DNA of 24,460 bases from Lachnospiraceae bacterium (GCA_009774465.1 VSNT01000057.1:1-24460); one strand, 5' to 3'; numbered from the stretch's first letter, positions 16,009 through 23,526 are shown. The notes: generated by a model not told the origin, from the sequence alone. A program made the numbers and translations.

Positions 16009-17412
16009 ATGGAAAAGCAGTTTGATGTGATTATTATTGGTGCAGGCCCGGGAGGTATTTTCTGTGCCTATGAATTATTAGATAAGAAAAAAGATTTAAA
16101 GGTATTGATTGTGGAAAAGGGGCGTTCCATTGAAAAGCGTCAGTGCCCCAAGCGGATTACCAAACAATGCGTAGGATGCAAACCCTGCTCTATCACCACC
16201 GGGTTTGCCGGTGCAGGAGCATTTTCCGATGGAAAGCTTTCTCTTTCCCCTGATGTGGGCGGAAATCTGCCGGCAATTTTAGGCTATGACGAGACACAGA
16301 AATTAATTAAAGAATCAGATGACATTTACTTAAAATTTGGCGCAGATACCAGTGTTTACGGGCTGGACCGACAGGCAGAGATCAGGGAGATCAGAAAAAA
16401 GGCCATCAATGCAAACCTAAAGCTGGTAGAGTGCCCCATCCGTCACCTGGGAACGGAAGAGGGATATAAGATTTATGAAAAGCTTCAGCATCATCTGGAA
16501 AACATGGGTGCAGTTCTTTGCTTTAACACTATGGTGGAAGAAATTCTGGTGGAAGACGGAAAGGCTGTAGGAATTAAAACAGATAAGGGAGAAAGCTTCT
16601 TTGCAGGGGAAATTGTCTCTGCAGTGGGCAGAGAAGGGGCTGACTGGTTTAAGGACAAATGTGAGGAAATCGGAATTGAAACCACGCCCGGAACGGTGGA
16701 TATCGGCGTCCGGGTGGAGGTTCGCGACGAGGTAATGCAGTTCTTAAATGAAAATCTTTATGAAGCCAAGCTGATTTATCATACGCCTACCTTTGACGAT
16801 AAAGTGAGAACTTTTTGTACCAATCCTTCCGGTGAAGTGGCTACGGAATACTATGAGGGCGGTCTGGCGGTGGTGAATGGTCATGCCTATAAATCAAAGG
16901 ATCACAAGACTGATAATACAAACTTTGCCATTCTTGTAAGCAAGAATTTTACCAAGCCTTTTAAGACGCCTATTGAGTATGGAAAACATATTGCCCAGCT
17001 TTCCAATATGCTCTGTGGAGGAAGAATTATGGTGCAGACCTTCGGAGATTTTAAGAGAGGCAGAAGAACCACGGAGGAGCGTCTTTGCAGAAACAATTTG
17101 ATTCCTACCTTAAAGGATGCGGTGCCGGGAGATCTTTCTTTGGTATTTCCTCATCGAATCATGGTGGATATAGAGGAAATGCTGGTCGCACTTGACAAGA
17201 TTACACCGGGAATCGCGGCGGATGAGACGCTGCTTTACGGGGTGGAAGTAAAGTTTTATTCTAACAGGGTAATTGTAAATAAAGATTTTGAGACCAGTAT
17301 TTGCGGCCTTCGTGCAATCGGTGACGGGGCCGGCGTCACAAGAGGCCTTCAGCAGGCGTCTGCAAATGGAATCAGTGTGGCCAGAAGTATTTTGAGGAAA
17401 ATGGAAGTATGA
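16009..17412 (+). CDS. FAD-dependent oxidoreductase with N-terminal cysteine cluster
   Basis: 467-residue flavoprotein. The dinucleotide-binding motif GAGPGG (11-16) is followed by the acidic strand end VLIVEKG and, at the C-terminus, the second FAD motif GLRAIGDGAGVTRGL. After the first motif come C46, C54, C57 and C60 (CxxCxxC), then GFAGAGAFSDGKL. This resembles the uncharacterised FAD-dependent dehydrogenase group (COG2509-like) widespread in Firmicutes; substrate and partner are unknown, and whether the cysteines hold a metal or cluster is open. GGGAGGT (15996-16002) with a 6-nt spacer picks ATG 16009; an ATG at 15985 would add eight residues. The stop overlaps the next gene by 4 nt. Confidence 0.88.
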   Translation: MEKQFDVIIIGAGPGGIFCAYELLDKKKDLKVLIVEKGRSIEKRQCPKRITKQCVGCKPCSITTGFAGAGAFSDGKLSLSPDVGGNLPAILGYDETQKLIKESDDIYLKFGADTSVYGLDRQAEIREIRKKAINANLKLVECPIRHLGTEEGYKIYEKLQHHLENMGAVLCFNTMVEEILVEDGKAVGIKTDKGESFFAGEIVSAVGREGADWFKDKCEEIGIETTPGTVDIGVRVEVRDEVMQFLNENLYEAKLIYHTPTFDDKVRTFCTNPSGEVATEYYEGGLAVVNGHAYKSKDHKTDNTNFAILVSKNFTKPFKTPIEYGKHIAQLSNMLCGGRIMVQTFGDFKRGRRTTEERLCRNNLIPTLKDAVPGDLSLVFPHRIMVDIEEMLVALDKITPGIAADETLLYGVEVKFYSNRVIVNKDFETSICGLRAIGDGAGVTRGLQQASANGISVARSILRKMEV

Positions 17413-18458
17413 GGAAAAAAATAATCCTGCTGTCTTTGTATATCCTGCTGCTTTTTTCCTTTGCAGGATGTAAAAATAAGGATACGGATACCAAGCTGGT
17501 GCTTACTACCGGCTTTAAAAAAGATGAAATTTTCCGGATAGAAACCATGTCCGGCACACTGCCTGAGATCATGGTATATCTGACCAACGCCCAGGAGCAG
17601 TATGAAAGTGTGTATGGAAAAGAAATCTGGAAAACAGATTTAAACGGTGTGACGCTGGAGGAAAACGTAAAAGAAATGGTATTGGCCGAGCTGGCCCAGA
17701 TTAAAACCATGAATCTACTGGCACAACAGCATAATGTAACTTTAAATTCCACAGAGAAAGAACAGGTCCGCGCTGCGGCGGCTGAATATTTTGGTTCTTT
17801 AAATGATGCGGAGATTGAGGTCATGCAGGTGAGTCAGGAGACCATTGAAACGCTTTACGCGGAATTTGCGCTGGCCAATAAAGTATATGAGTATATCATA
17901 AAGGATATTAACCCAGAAATCAGTGATGATGAGGCCAGAACGATTACGGTGCAGAATATTCTGATTAAAACCTATACCCTGGACGGTACAGGGAAAAAAC
18001 TGGATTTTACAGATGCAGTAAAAGAAGATGCAAGAAAAAGAGCGGAAGAAATCCTAGCCCTTGCCCGTGAGGAAGGCAGCGATTTTGAAGAACTGGTACT
18101 TACCTACAGCGAAGGGGAAAAGGGCACCTGGTCTTTTGGAAAGGGAGAAATGGATAAGGAATTTGAGGATATTGCTTTTAATCTGGAAACGGGCGAGATC
18201 AGCGGTATCATTGAAACAGATTATGGATTTCATATTTTAAAATGTATCAGCACCTTTAATCGGGAAGAAACAGATGCCAATAAGATAAAGATTGTGGAGA
18301 AAAGAAAGGAAGAAGTTTTTGGACAGGAGTATGATGCCTTTGTGGAAACCCTTACAAGAACGTTAAATGAGGACTTATGGGAAAGTGTATCCCTTAATAA
18401 AAATGAGGATGTAAAAACCCGGGATTTCTTTGATATTTATAACCAGTATTTCAGTTAA
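17409..18458 (+). CDS. PrsA-like peptidyl-prolyl isomerase lipoprotein
   Basis: Extracytoplasmic membrane-anchored foldase for secreted proteins. The N-terminus MRKKIILLSLYILLLFSFAGC is a lipoprotein signal with lipobox FAGC (C21). A helical SurA/PrsA-type chaperone region follows. The parvulin rotamase domain spans about residues 177-280: VQNILIK, SDFEELVLTYSEGEKG, FEDIAFNLETGEISGII and YGFHILK. Length is 349 residues. The start is in an ATGA overlap with the oxidoreductase stop, giving coupled translation. Client proteins cannot be inferred. It is the last gene before a weak terminator and the heat-shock-controlled htpG. Confidence 0.9.
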   Translation: MRKKIILLSLYILLLFSFAGCKNKDTDTKLVLTTGFKKDEIFRIETMSGTLPEIMVYLTNAQEQYESVYGKEIWKTDLNGVTLEENVKEMVLAELAQIKTMNLLAQQHNVTLNSTEKEQVRAAAAEYFGSLNDAEIEVMQVSQETIETLYAEFALANKVYEYIIKDINPEISDDEARTITVQNILIKTYTLDGTGKKLDFTDAVKEDARKRAEEILALAREEGSDFEELVLTYSEGEKGTWSFGKGEMDKEFEDIAFNLETGEISGIIETDYGFHILKCISTFNREETDANKIKIVEKRKEEVFGQEYDAFVETLTRTLNEDLWESVSLNKNEDVKTRDFFDIYNQYFS

Positions 18459-18474
18459 TAAAAATTTTAGAATT

Positions 18475-18503
18475 AAAAAAAGCCCGGAAATATCAGGTTT
18501 TTT
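18475..18503 (+). terminator. Weak intrinsic terminator after the prsA-like gene
   Basis: An A-run followed by GCC can pair with GG followed by six T (18496-18503) around an 11-nt loop, starting 17 nt after the stop codon. The stem is mostly A-T, so efficiency is probably modest. Confidence 0.45.
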
Positions 18504-18510
18504 CAAATTA

Positions 18511-18537
18511 TTAGCACTCATGTCAAATGAGTGCTAA
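18511..18537 (+). promoter_or_regulatory. CIRCE operator (HrcA binding site)
   Basis: TTAGCACTC (18511-18519), nine spacer bases, GAGTGCTAA (18529-18537): an exact match to the CIRCE consensus bound by the heat-shock repressor HrcA. It ends 7 nt before the -35 box of the htpG promoter. Confidence 0.97.
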
Positions 18538-18544
18538 TTTTGTC

Positions 18545-18573
18545 TTGACTTTTTAAAGATGGGGAATTACACT
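18545..18573 (+). promoter_or_regulatory. Vegetative (sigma-A type) promoter of htpG
   Basis: TTGACT (18545-18550), 17-bp spacer, TACACT (18568-18573), predicting transcription from about 18580. It lies immediately downstream of CIRCE, so HrcA would bind just upstream of or at the RNA polymerase site. Confidence 0.75.
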
Positions 18574-18612
18574 TAATTTTAGTTCTAGTTCAGAGAAAAG
18601 GAGTGATTTATT

Positions 18613-20754
18613 GTGGCAGAAAAGCATGGCAACTTATCAATTAACAGTGAAAACATATTCCCAATCATTAAAAAGTGGTTATATTCGGACCACGATATCT
18701 TTTTCAGAGAGTTAATTTCCAATGGCTGCGACGCCATAACCAAGCTGAAAAAACTGGATATGATGGGAGAATATCCCCTTCCCGAAGGGTTTAAGGGAAA
18801 GATTCAGATTCTTGTGAATCCGGAGGAAAAGACGCTTAAGTTTATCGATAATGGTATCGGTATGACCGCAGATGAGGTAGAAGAATACATTAACCAGATT
18901 GCTTTTTCAGGAGCAACGGATTTTATTTCAAAATACAAGGATAAAACCAACGAAGACCAGATCATAGGTCACTTTGGACTTGGTTTTTATTCTGCATTTA
19001 TGGTAGCGGATGAAGTGCATATTGACACACTTTCCTGGCAGGATGGAGCAAAGCCTGTGCACTGGGAATGTGATGGTGGCACGGAATTTGACATGAAAGA
19101 AGGGGACAGGCAGGAGGTAGGTACCACCATTACCCTTTTTATCAATGAAGATGTGCTGGAATTCTGCAATGAGTACAGGGCAAGGGAAGTCATTAAGAAG
19201 TACTGTTCCTTTATGCCTACTGAAATTTATCTTTCCAAGGAAAATACCACGGATACCCAGACAATTGATGCGGACGAAAAGCTGGATACGGATACGGTAG
19301 TGGAGGAGATTAAACCGGAAAAGGAAGAGGACAAATTAAGATATAAGATCACAAAGCGTCCCGAGCTTTTAAATGAAACCCAGCCTTTATGGATGAAACA
19401 TCCCAATGACTGCAGCAAGGAAGAATACCTTGAATTTTACCGTAAGGTTTTCCAGGATTACAAGGAGCCTTTGTTCTGGATTCATTTGAATATGGATTAT
19501 CCTTTTAACTTAAAGGGAATTTTGTACTTCCCCAAGATTAACATGGAATATGAGTCCATTGAAGGTGTAATTAAACTTTACAATAATCAGGTATTTATTG
19601 CTGATAATATTAAGGAAGTGATTCCCGAATTTCTGATGCTGTTAAAAGGTGTGATTGACTGCCCTGACCTGCCTCTTAACGTATCAAGAAGCGCGCTGCA
19701 GAACGACGGTTTCGTGAAAAAGATTTCCGATTATATTTCCAAGAAAGTTGCAGATAAACTTTCCGGCATGTGTAAGACAGAAAAGGAAGAATACGATAAA
19801 TACTGGGATGATATCAGTCCTTTCATCAAATTCGGATGTCTTAAGGATGACAAGTTCTGTGAAAAGATGACAGATTATATTCTGTTTAAGAATCTGGATG
19901 GCAAATACCTGACACTGCCTGAATGTCTGGAAGTGAATAAAACAGATCCTGACGAAGTGGAAAAGACAGAGGGAGAAGAAAATAAAGAAGACGGGAAAGA
20001 AGAAACTTCGGAATCCGAAGCTGCAAAAACTGAAGCTGTAAAAGCCGAAGTTGTGGATGCAGATGGCAATGTGATAAGTTCTGATTCTGCTTCTGAGACT
20101 GATACTGACAGTGAATCGGAGGATGCAGAGGAAGAATCCAAAGAAAAGATCATTTATTATGTGACAGATGAAAAGCAGCAGAGCCAGTACATCAACATGT
20201 TTAAGGCAGCCAAAATGGATGCTGTGATTTTGACACACAATATTGACCAGCCTTTTGTTTCCCAGCTTGAAGCGAAAAACGAGGGAATTAAATTCCAGAG
20301 AATTGATGCGGACCTTACAGATACCTTTAAGTCAAAGACCAGTAAAAAGGCAGAAAAAGAGTTGGAGGAAGCAGCCGAAGCAATCGGCAAGGTAATGAAA
20401 AAGGCCCTTAAGAAGGATAAGATTACTATTAAGGTGGAAAAGCTGAAAAACAAAAAGATTTCTTCCATGATCACACTTTCCGAGGAAACCAGAAGAATGC
20501 AGGATATGATGAAAATGTACTCCATGCCCGGCATGAGTATGGGAGACATGGGAAGGGAAGGGGAAACCCTGATTTTAAATGCAAACCATCCTCTGGTACA
20601 GTATATTATGGACCATACAGAAGGCAGCAATGTAAATATGATCTGCGAACAGCTTTATGATCTTGCTCTGCTGCAGCATGCGCCCCTTGAACCGGAGGCA
20701 ATGAGCAAGTTTGTGGCAAGAAGCAATGATATTATGATGCTGCTTACTAAGTGA
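18613..20754 (+). CDS. htpG: Hsp90-family molecular chaperone HtpG
   Basis: Dimeric ATP-dependent cytosolic chaperone. The GHKL ATPase domain shows ELISNGCDAITKL, FIDNGIGMT and GHFGLGFYSAFMVAD. The middle domain has PLWMKHPNDCSKEEYLEFY, IKLYNNQVFIADN and LPLNVSRSALQND, and the C-terminal dimerisation domain ends the protein. At 713 residues it is longer than typical bacterial HtpG (about 625), mainly because of an acidic Glu/Ser/Asp/Thr-rich insert at about residues 445-512, ahead of KIIYYVTDEKQQSQYI. The usual NASDA is NGCDA here. The start is GTG with AAGGAG (18598-18603) 9 nt ahead. CIRCE control is direct from sequence; heat induction through HrcA is established for this element. Confidence 0.96.
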   Translation: MAEKHGNLSINSENIFPIIKKWLYSDHDIFFRELISNGCDAITKLKKLDMMGEYPLPEGFKGKIQILVNPEEKTLKFIDNGIGMTADEVEEYINQIAFSGATDFISKYKDKTNEDQIIGHFGLGFYSAFMVADEVHIDTLSWQDGAKPVHWECDGGTEFDMKEGDRQEVGTTITLFINEDVLEFCNEYRAREVIKKYCSFMPTEIYLSKENTTDTQTIDADEKLDTDTVVEEIKPEKEEDKLRYKITKRPELLNETQPLWMKHPNDCSKEEYLEFYRKVFQDYKEPLFWIHLNMDYPFNLKGILYFPKINMEYESIEGVIKLYNNQVFIADNIKEVIPEFLMLLKGVIDCPDLPLNVSRSALQNDGFVKKISDYISKKVADKLSGMCKTEKEEYDKYWDDISPFIKFGCLKDDKFCEKMTDYILFKNLDGKYLTLPECLEVNKTDPDEVEKTEGEENKEDGKEETSESEAAKTEAVKAEVVDADGNVISSDSASETDTDSESEDAEEESKEKIIYYVTDEKQQSQYINMFKAAKMDAVILTHNIDQPFVSQLEAKNEGIKFQRIDADLTDTFKSKTSKKAEKELEEAAEAIGKVMKKALKKDKITIKVEKLKNKKISSMITLSEETRRMQDMMKMYSMPGMSMGDMGREGETLILNANHPLVQYIMDHTEGSNVNMICEQLYDLALLQHAPLEPEAMSKFVARSNDIMMLLTK

Positions 20755-20837
20755 AAGATGCTGTTTAAACAATTCAAATTCAGTGTGTGAAGATAGCTGG
20801 TGATATACAGCCTGATAAATAAGTAGGTTAACAGATG

Positions 20838-20866
20838 GCAGGGACTGTTTGAGTCCCTGCTTTTTC
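20838..20866 (+). terminator. Strong intrinsic terminator of htpG
   Basis: GCAGGGACT (20838-20846), loop GTTTG, AGTCCCTGC (20852-20860), then TTTTT. Flanking AACAGA (20830-20835) and TCTGTT (20865-20870) can extend the stem. Confidence 0.9.
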
Positions 20867-20889
20867 TGTTAGATAAAGTATATTTGGCG

Positions 20890-20919
20890 TGATGATGACT
20901 GGGAGCATTTTCATCATTA
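20890..20919. terminator. Hairpin between htpG and the AbiE-type locus
   Basis: TGATGATGA (20890-20898) pairs with TCATCATTA (20911-20919), one G-U pair, 12-nt loop. A T-run (20926-20931) follows after a few bases. It may be a second terminator or insulate the next promoter. Confidence 0.4.
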
Positions 20920-20940
20920 TTGAGCTTTTTTGTCAAAAAG

Positions 20941-20989
20941 ATTGACTTTTATACAACATTTATATACAATATGTAGTATGAAAGTCAAT
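20941..20989. promoter_or_regulatory. Inverted repeats flanking the antitoxin promoter, candidate AbiEi operator
   Basis: ATTGACTTT (20941-20949) and its exact reverse complement AAAGTCAAT (20981-20989) lie 40 bp apart, centre to centre, on either side of the -10 box and start codon. A further GTCAA (20932-20936) and TTGAC (20942-20946) form a nested repeat at the -35 box. AbiEi-type antitoxins are known to repress their own promoters through inverted repeats, so autoregulation is likely. Confidence 0.55.
20942..20970 (+). promoter_or_regulatory. Promoter of the AbiEi-type antitoxin gene, probably leaderless
   Basis: TTGACT (20942-20947), 17-bp spacer, TACAAT (20965-20970). The expected start of transcription is at about 20977-20978, and the ATG is at 20978, so the mRNA would have almost no leader. 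No ribosome binding site is visible before the ATG. Confidence 0.65.
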
Positions 20990-21568
20990 AAAAAAGATAT
21001 TATAGAAGCAAAAATTTCACAAAATCAAGGGATTATACAGATTGCAGATATTGTTGCAGAAGGTATTTCAAAACAGTATGTAATAAAGTATTTGCAGGAC
21101 AGGCGTTACGAAAGGGTTGCAAAGGGCATATATCTGGCACCGGATGCATGGCAGGATGATTTGTATATTATTTCCCTACAATATAAGAAAATTGTCTACT
21201 CTCACGATACATCCCTGTATCTGCACGGTTTATCGGAACGGGAACCTGTCTATTTTACGGCTACCGTACCGAGAGGATATAGGGTAGATTATAAAGGGCA
21301 GAGTCCTCTTAAAACGATAACTGTGGTTGAGGAACGATATTCTTTGGGAATGAGTGCTACTACTACGCCGTATGGACATACAGTTCCCTGCTATAATGCA
21401 GAGAGGACTTTATGTGATATTTTCAGAACAGATACAGAGGTGCAGGAAAAGCAGTATGCTATAAAGGAATATTTAAAAGGAAAGAAAAATCTTCCAAGGC
21501 TTATGGAGTATGCCAGGATGCTTCATGTAGAGAAAAAAATCAAACAATATACGGAGGTACTGTTGTGA
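20978..21568 (+). CDS. abiEi: AbiEi-family type IV antitoxin / transcriptional autorepressor
   Basis: 196-residue protein with an N-terminal winged-helix region (about residues 14-50; IIQIADIVAEGISKQYVIKYL, then RYERVAKGIYL). The AbiEi C-terminal domain follows, with SHDTSLYLHGLSEREP, FTATVPRGYR and YNAERTLCDIFR. In AbiE systems this protein represses the operon and counteracts the nucleotidyltransferase toxin AbiEii. The ATG at 20978 fits the family N-terminus and the promoter spacing; the open frame upstream runs through the promoter. It overlaps the toxin gene start as GTGA, the usual coupled arrangement. Because the toxin is broken, it is now an orphan antitoxin that may serve as an autorepressor or protect against related toxins (inference). 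Confidence 0.85.
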   Translation: MKVNKKDIIEAKISQNQGIIQIADIVAEGISKQYVIKYLQDRRYERVAKGIYLAPDAWQDDLYIISLQYKKIVYSHDTSLYLHGLSEREPVYFTATVPRGYRVDYKGQSPLKTITVVEERYSLGMSATTTPYGHTVPCYNAERTLCDIFRTDTEVQEKQYAIKEYLKGKKNLPRLMEYARMLHVEKKIKQYTEVLL

Positions 21569-21983
21569 TTCACACATCAAGACAACTGAAAGCGCTGGTA
21601 AGAAACAAATCAAATGGTAATAATACCTGTGTTAGCCTATAACTTGGAAACTGTGCTTGCGGAAAAGATAGAAACCATCATTTTGAGGTGCTTTAAATAC
21701 AAGAATGAGAGATTATTATGATCTGAAAATTTTATGTGTGGTTAGAGAGAAAGCAATTAATTATGCAAATTTAACGAAAGCTATCGAAGCTACAAGCCGA
21801 AAAAGGGGATCATATGAGTTTTTGTCAGATTCAGGACATATTTTGGAACAAATTAAGTCGGATGTGGGACTGATGGAACAATGGCAAATATATCAGAGAA
21901 AAAATGATTATGCTGCGGATTATACTTGGGAAGATATTATAAGTAATATTGAACATTTATTTAATAAATTGCAAGAGGTATAA
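21565..21983 (+). pseudogene. abiEii: Decayed AbiEii-type toxin (nucleotidyltransferase) gene
   Basis: Starts with GTG at 21565 in a GTGA overlap with abiEi and GGAGGT at 21553-21558. The first 19 or so codons (IHTSRQLKALVRNKSNGN) look like an AbiEii N-terminus. At about 21619-21625 the frame jumps to IPVLAYNLETVLAEKIETII (from 21623), a late AbiEii motif, so the whole nucleotidyltransferase core is deleted. A second shift at 21683-21687 moves to the frame GALNTRMRDYYDLKIL, which continues to the stop at 21983. The original frame stops at 21640. Three frames in one gene plus loss of the catalytic core make it non-functional. The last part (21705-21983) could still be read as a 92-residue fragment, but nothing suggests it is used. 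Confidence 0.85.
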
Positions 21984-22344
21984 GTTTTTGGCAAAAACTT
22001 TGACTCTCTCACTCTTTATTCACTGTAAAAATGCGTTTATTTTATGAAAATTCATTGTATTTTTTGTAATTACATGACATACTAAACTTGCATTAAAATA
22101 ATGGTGCGAGTATGTACCGAATTGCTATCGAAAAAAATCGCTGTTAGGCAAATAGCAGCTCAATGAAATATTTGGAACAGTTATGGTGGACTGATTACAG
22201 CAAAGAATATTGAACCCAAACTTAAAAAGATTGGTGACTATCTGATACTTGAAGAAGATATTGTATTTACTATACCTCCTTGAAGAAGATATTGTTTTTA
22301 CTATACCAAAATATCAGCATGCGTATTCCTGAGAAATTGTCTGT
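21984..22344. other. Gene-free, decayed AT-rich stretch
   Basis: No intact gene is seen. A short open stretch from 22167 reads GGLITAKNIEPKLKKIGDYL and ILEEDIVFTIP until a stop at 22281, then continues in another frame after a 31-bp duplication (IPKYQHAYS, stop near 22332). It looks like the 3' end of a lost gene. I do not recognise the family. Confidence 0.5.
22248..22307 (+). repeat. 31-bp tandem duplication
   Basis: Two copies of a 29-base sequence (22248-22276 and 22279-22307), differing at one base, are offset by 31. Because 31 is not a multiple of three the duplication shifts the frame of the relic reading that spans it. Confidence 0.9.
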
Positions 22345-22776
22345 TTAATTATCCGAAAAATCTATATCATATCTTGTCCCATGTGAAAATAAAATACCTT
22401 CTGTAAGCCTGATACAAAGAATACAAGTATTTTCGTCATCAAAATTGTTGTGGCCATTATCAATCCAATCTTGAAAAGCTTTTCTTAATTTTTCTGCTAT
22501 ATTTTTATTTTCAACTTTACAAAACCAGCCTAAATTGATTCCTTTTCCCTGTGCTGTAAACCAATCGCCGGAAATTGCCACGTGAGGATTTTGCTCAATT
22601 TGCTTCATTTTATTGGAAAGAGCATATGTAATTATATAAAATGCTCCATCCTCATAAAATCCATCAACATTGCGGACGTAAGGCTTCCCGTCCTTTACAG
22701 TAGCTAAAGCAATTATATTATCTTTGCCAAAACGTTCATTCATTATTTCTTTTGTTTTTAAAGTTAATTTTTCCAT
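22345..22776 (-). CDS. Pyridoxamine 5'-phosphate oxidase-family (FMN split-barrel) protein
   Basis: 143-residue single-domain split barrel. Visible family features are IIALATVKDGKPYVRNVDGF near the N-terminus, AFYIITYALSNKMKQIEQNP for the flavin-phosphate side, then HVAISGDWFTAQGKG, and CILCIRLTEGILF before the C-terminus. Members bind FMN, F420 or haem and include flavin reductases and general-stress proteins; true PNPOx activity is unlikely at this size. GGAGG about 8 nt ahead of the ATG supports the start. It lies 15 nt downstream of the fusion regulator gene on the same strand, so it is presumably its target or partner. Confidence 0.85.
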   Translation of the reverse strand: MEKLTLKTKEIMNERFGKDNIIALATVKDGKPYVRNVDGFYEDGAFYIITYALSNKMKQIEQNPHVAISGDWFTAQGKGINLGWFCKVENKNIAEKLRKAFQDWIDNGHNNFDDENTCILCIRLTEGILFSHGTRYDIDFSDN

Positions 22777-22791
22777 TTATAAATCCTCCGT

Positions 22792-23391
22792 TTAAAAAAT
22801 ATTGATTTCATCAATAAGCAGTTTGAAAATAACAAGAAACATTTCTGCATCACTGGAAAATTTTTGTTTTAATAAAGGATAATCATTTATCATTTCATCT
22901 TTAATCAGTATAGAATTTTCAGTTTCTGCTCTGCCGTGAATTCTTATCCATCTGCGAGTATTTAGATTATAGCTTGCTATTTCAAGCTGCGGATTTGCAA
23001 TCAAATCAGAGTAGACATTTTTTCGCTTGTCAGTAGCAATATACAATGTTTTTTTATTTGAATAAATCATTCCAAAAGGTCTTAACTTTGGCCAATTGTC
23101 CTTAGATGTCGCCAAAAAGAAATATCCACATTCACGAATAAATCTGCAGCAGTCACTAATAGATATATTTATGACGTTTTCTTCACTTTCCTGACTGTTT
23201 TCATTTAACAGAAAATCAATACTGCATTCAAATAATTTGCTTAATTTTATAAGTTTGTCCGTTTCGGGAAAGCTTATATCGGTTTCCCATCTTGAAACCG
23301 ATTGCCGGGACACGCTTAATATTTCTGCCAAATTTTCTTGTGAAAGCCCCTTTTTCCCGCGTAGTAATGCTAATTTTTCTCCTGTTGTCAT
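22792..23391 (-). CDS. XRE-family regulator fused to an FMN-binding split-barrel domain
   Basis: 199 residues. Residues 1-62 are an XRE/Cro-type helix-turn-helix (EKLALLRGKKGLSQENLAEIL, then SVSRQSVSRWETDISFPE and IKLSKLFECSIDFLL). After a linker, residues about 78-198 resemble a PNPOx-like split barrel: GYFFLATSKDNWPKLRPFGMIY, LYIATDKRKNVYSDLIANPQ, LEIASYN, RWIRIHGRAE. The start at 23391 is favoured by AGGTG 6 nt ahead and by the helix-turn-helix beginning there; a frame-open extension to 23445 reads through the promoter. The architecture suggests a flavin- or redox-responsive DNA-binding protein (inference). The next gene encodes a separate protein of the same fold. Confidence 0.85.
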   Translation of the reverse strand: MTTGEKLALLRGKKGLSQENLAEILSVSRQSVSRWETDISFPETDKLIKLSKLFECSIDFLLNENSQESEENVINISISDCCRFIRECGYFFLATSKDNWPKLRPFGMIYSNKKTLYIATDKRKNVYSDLIANPQLEIASYNLNTRRWIRIHGRAETENSILIKDEMINDYPLLKQKFSSDAEMFLVIFKLLIDEINIF

Positions 23392-23412
23392 TTCCGCACC
23401 TATCACAATTTT

Positions 23413-23441
23413 ATTATAACTACTTCCTGATAACATGTGTA
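23413..23441 (-). promoter_or_regulatory. Candidate promoter of the XRE/split-barrel operon
   Basis: On the minus strand a perfect TATAAT (23418-23413) stands 21 nt before the start codon; the -35 region is weak (TACACA with a 17-bp spacer). Expected transcription starts about 15 nt before the ATG. Confidence 0.5.
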
Positions 23442-23489
23442 GCAATTTAAGATTGCCAAATGTAAACTTTCAAGTGCATATCAGGTAAT

Positions 23490-23526
23490 TTGTCCAATTA
23501 TCTAATATGAATATACTATAAGTATA
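23490..23526 (+). promoter_or_regulatory. Candidate promoter for the SpoIID-like gene, overlapping a palindrome
   Basis: TTGTCC (23490-23495), 16-bp spacer, TATACT (23512-23517). The -10 box is the left arm of the palindrome TATACT-ATA-AGTATA (23512-23526). This would leave a leader of about 175 nt. The match is moderate and the region is AT-rich, so chance is possible. Confidence 0.3.

Noticed and set aside
19684..20238. 184-codon open frame on the minus strand inside htpG
   Set aside because: Its Phe-rich, low-complexity translation mirrors the Glu/Lys-rich htpG codons; no ribosome binding site or family features.
20930..20977. Upstream start for the AbiEi protein
   Set aside because: The extra 16 codons overlap the -35 and -10 boxes and have no family match; ATG 20978 fits better.
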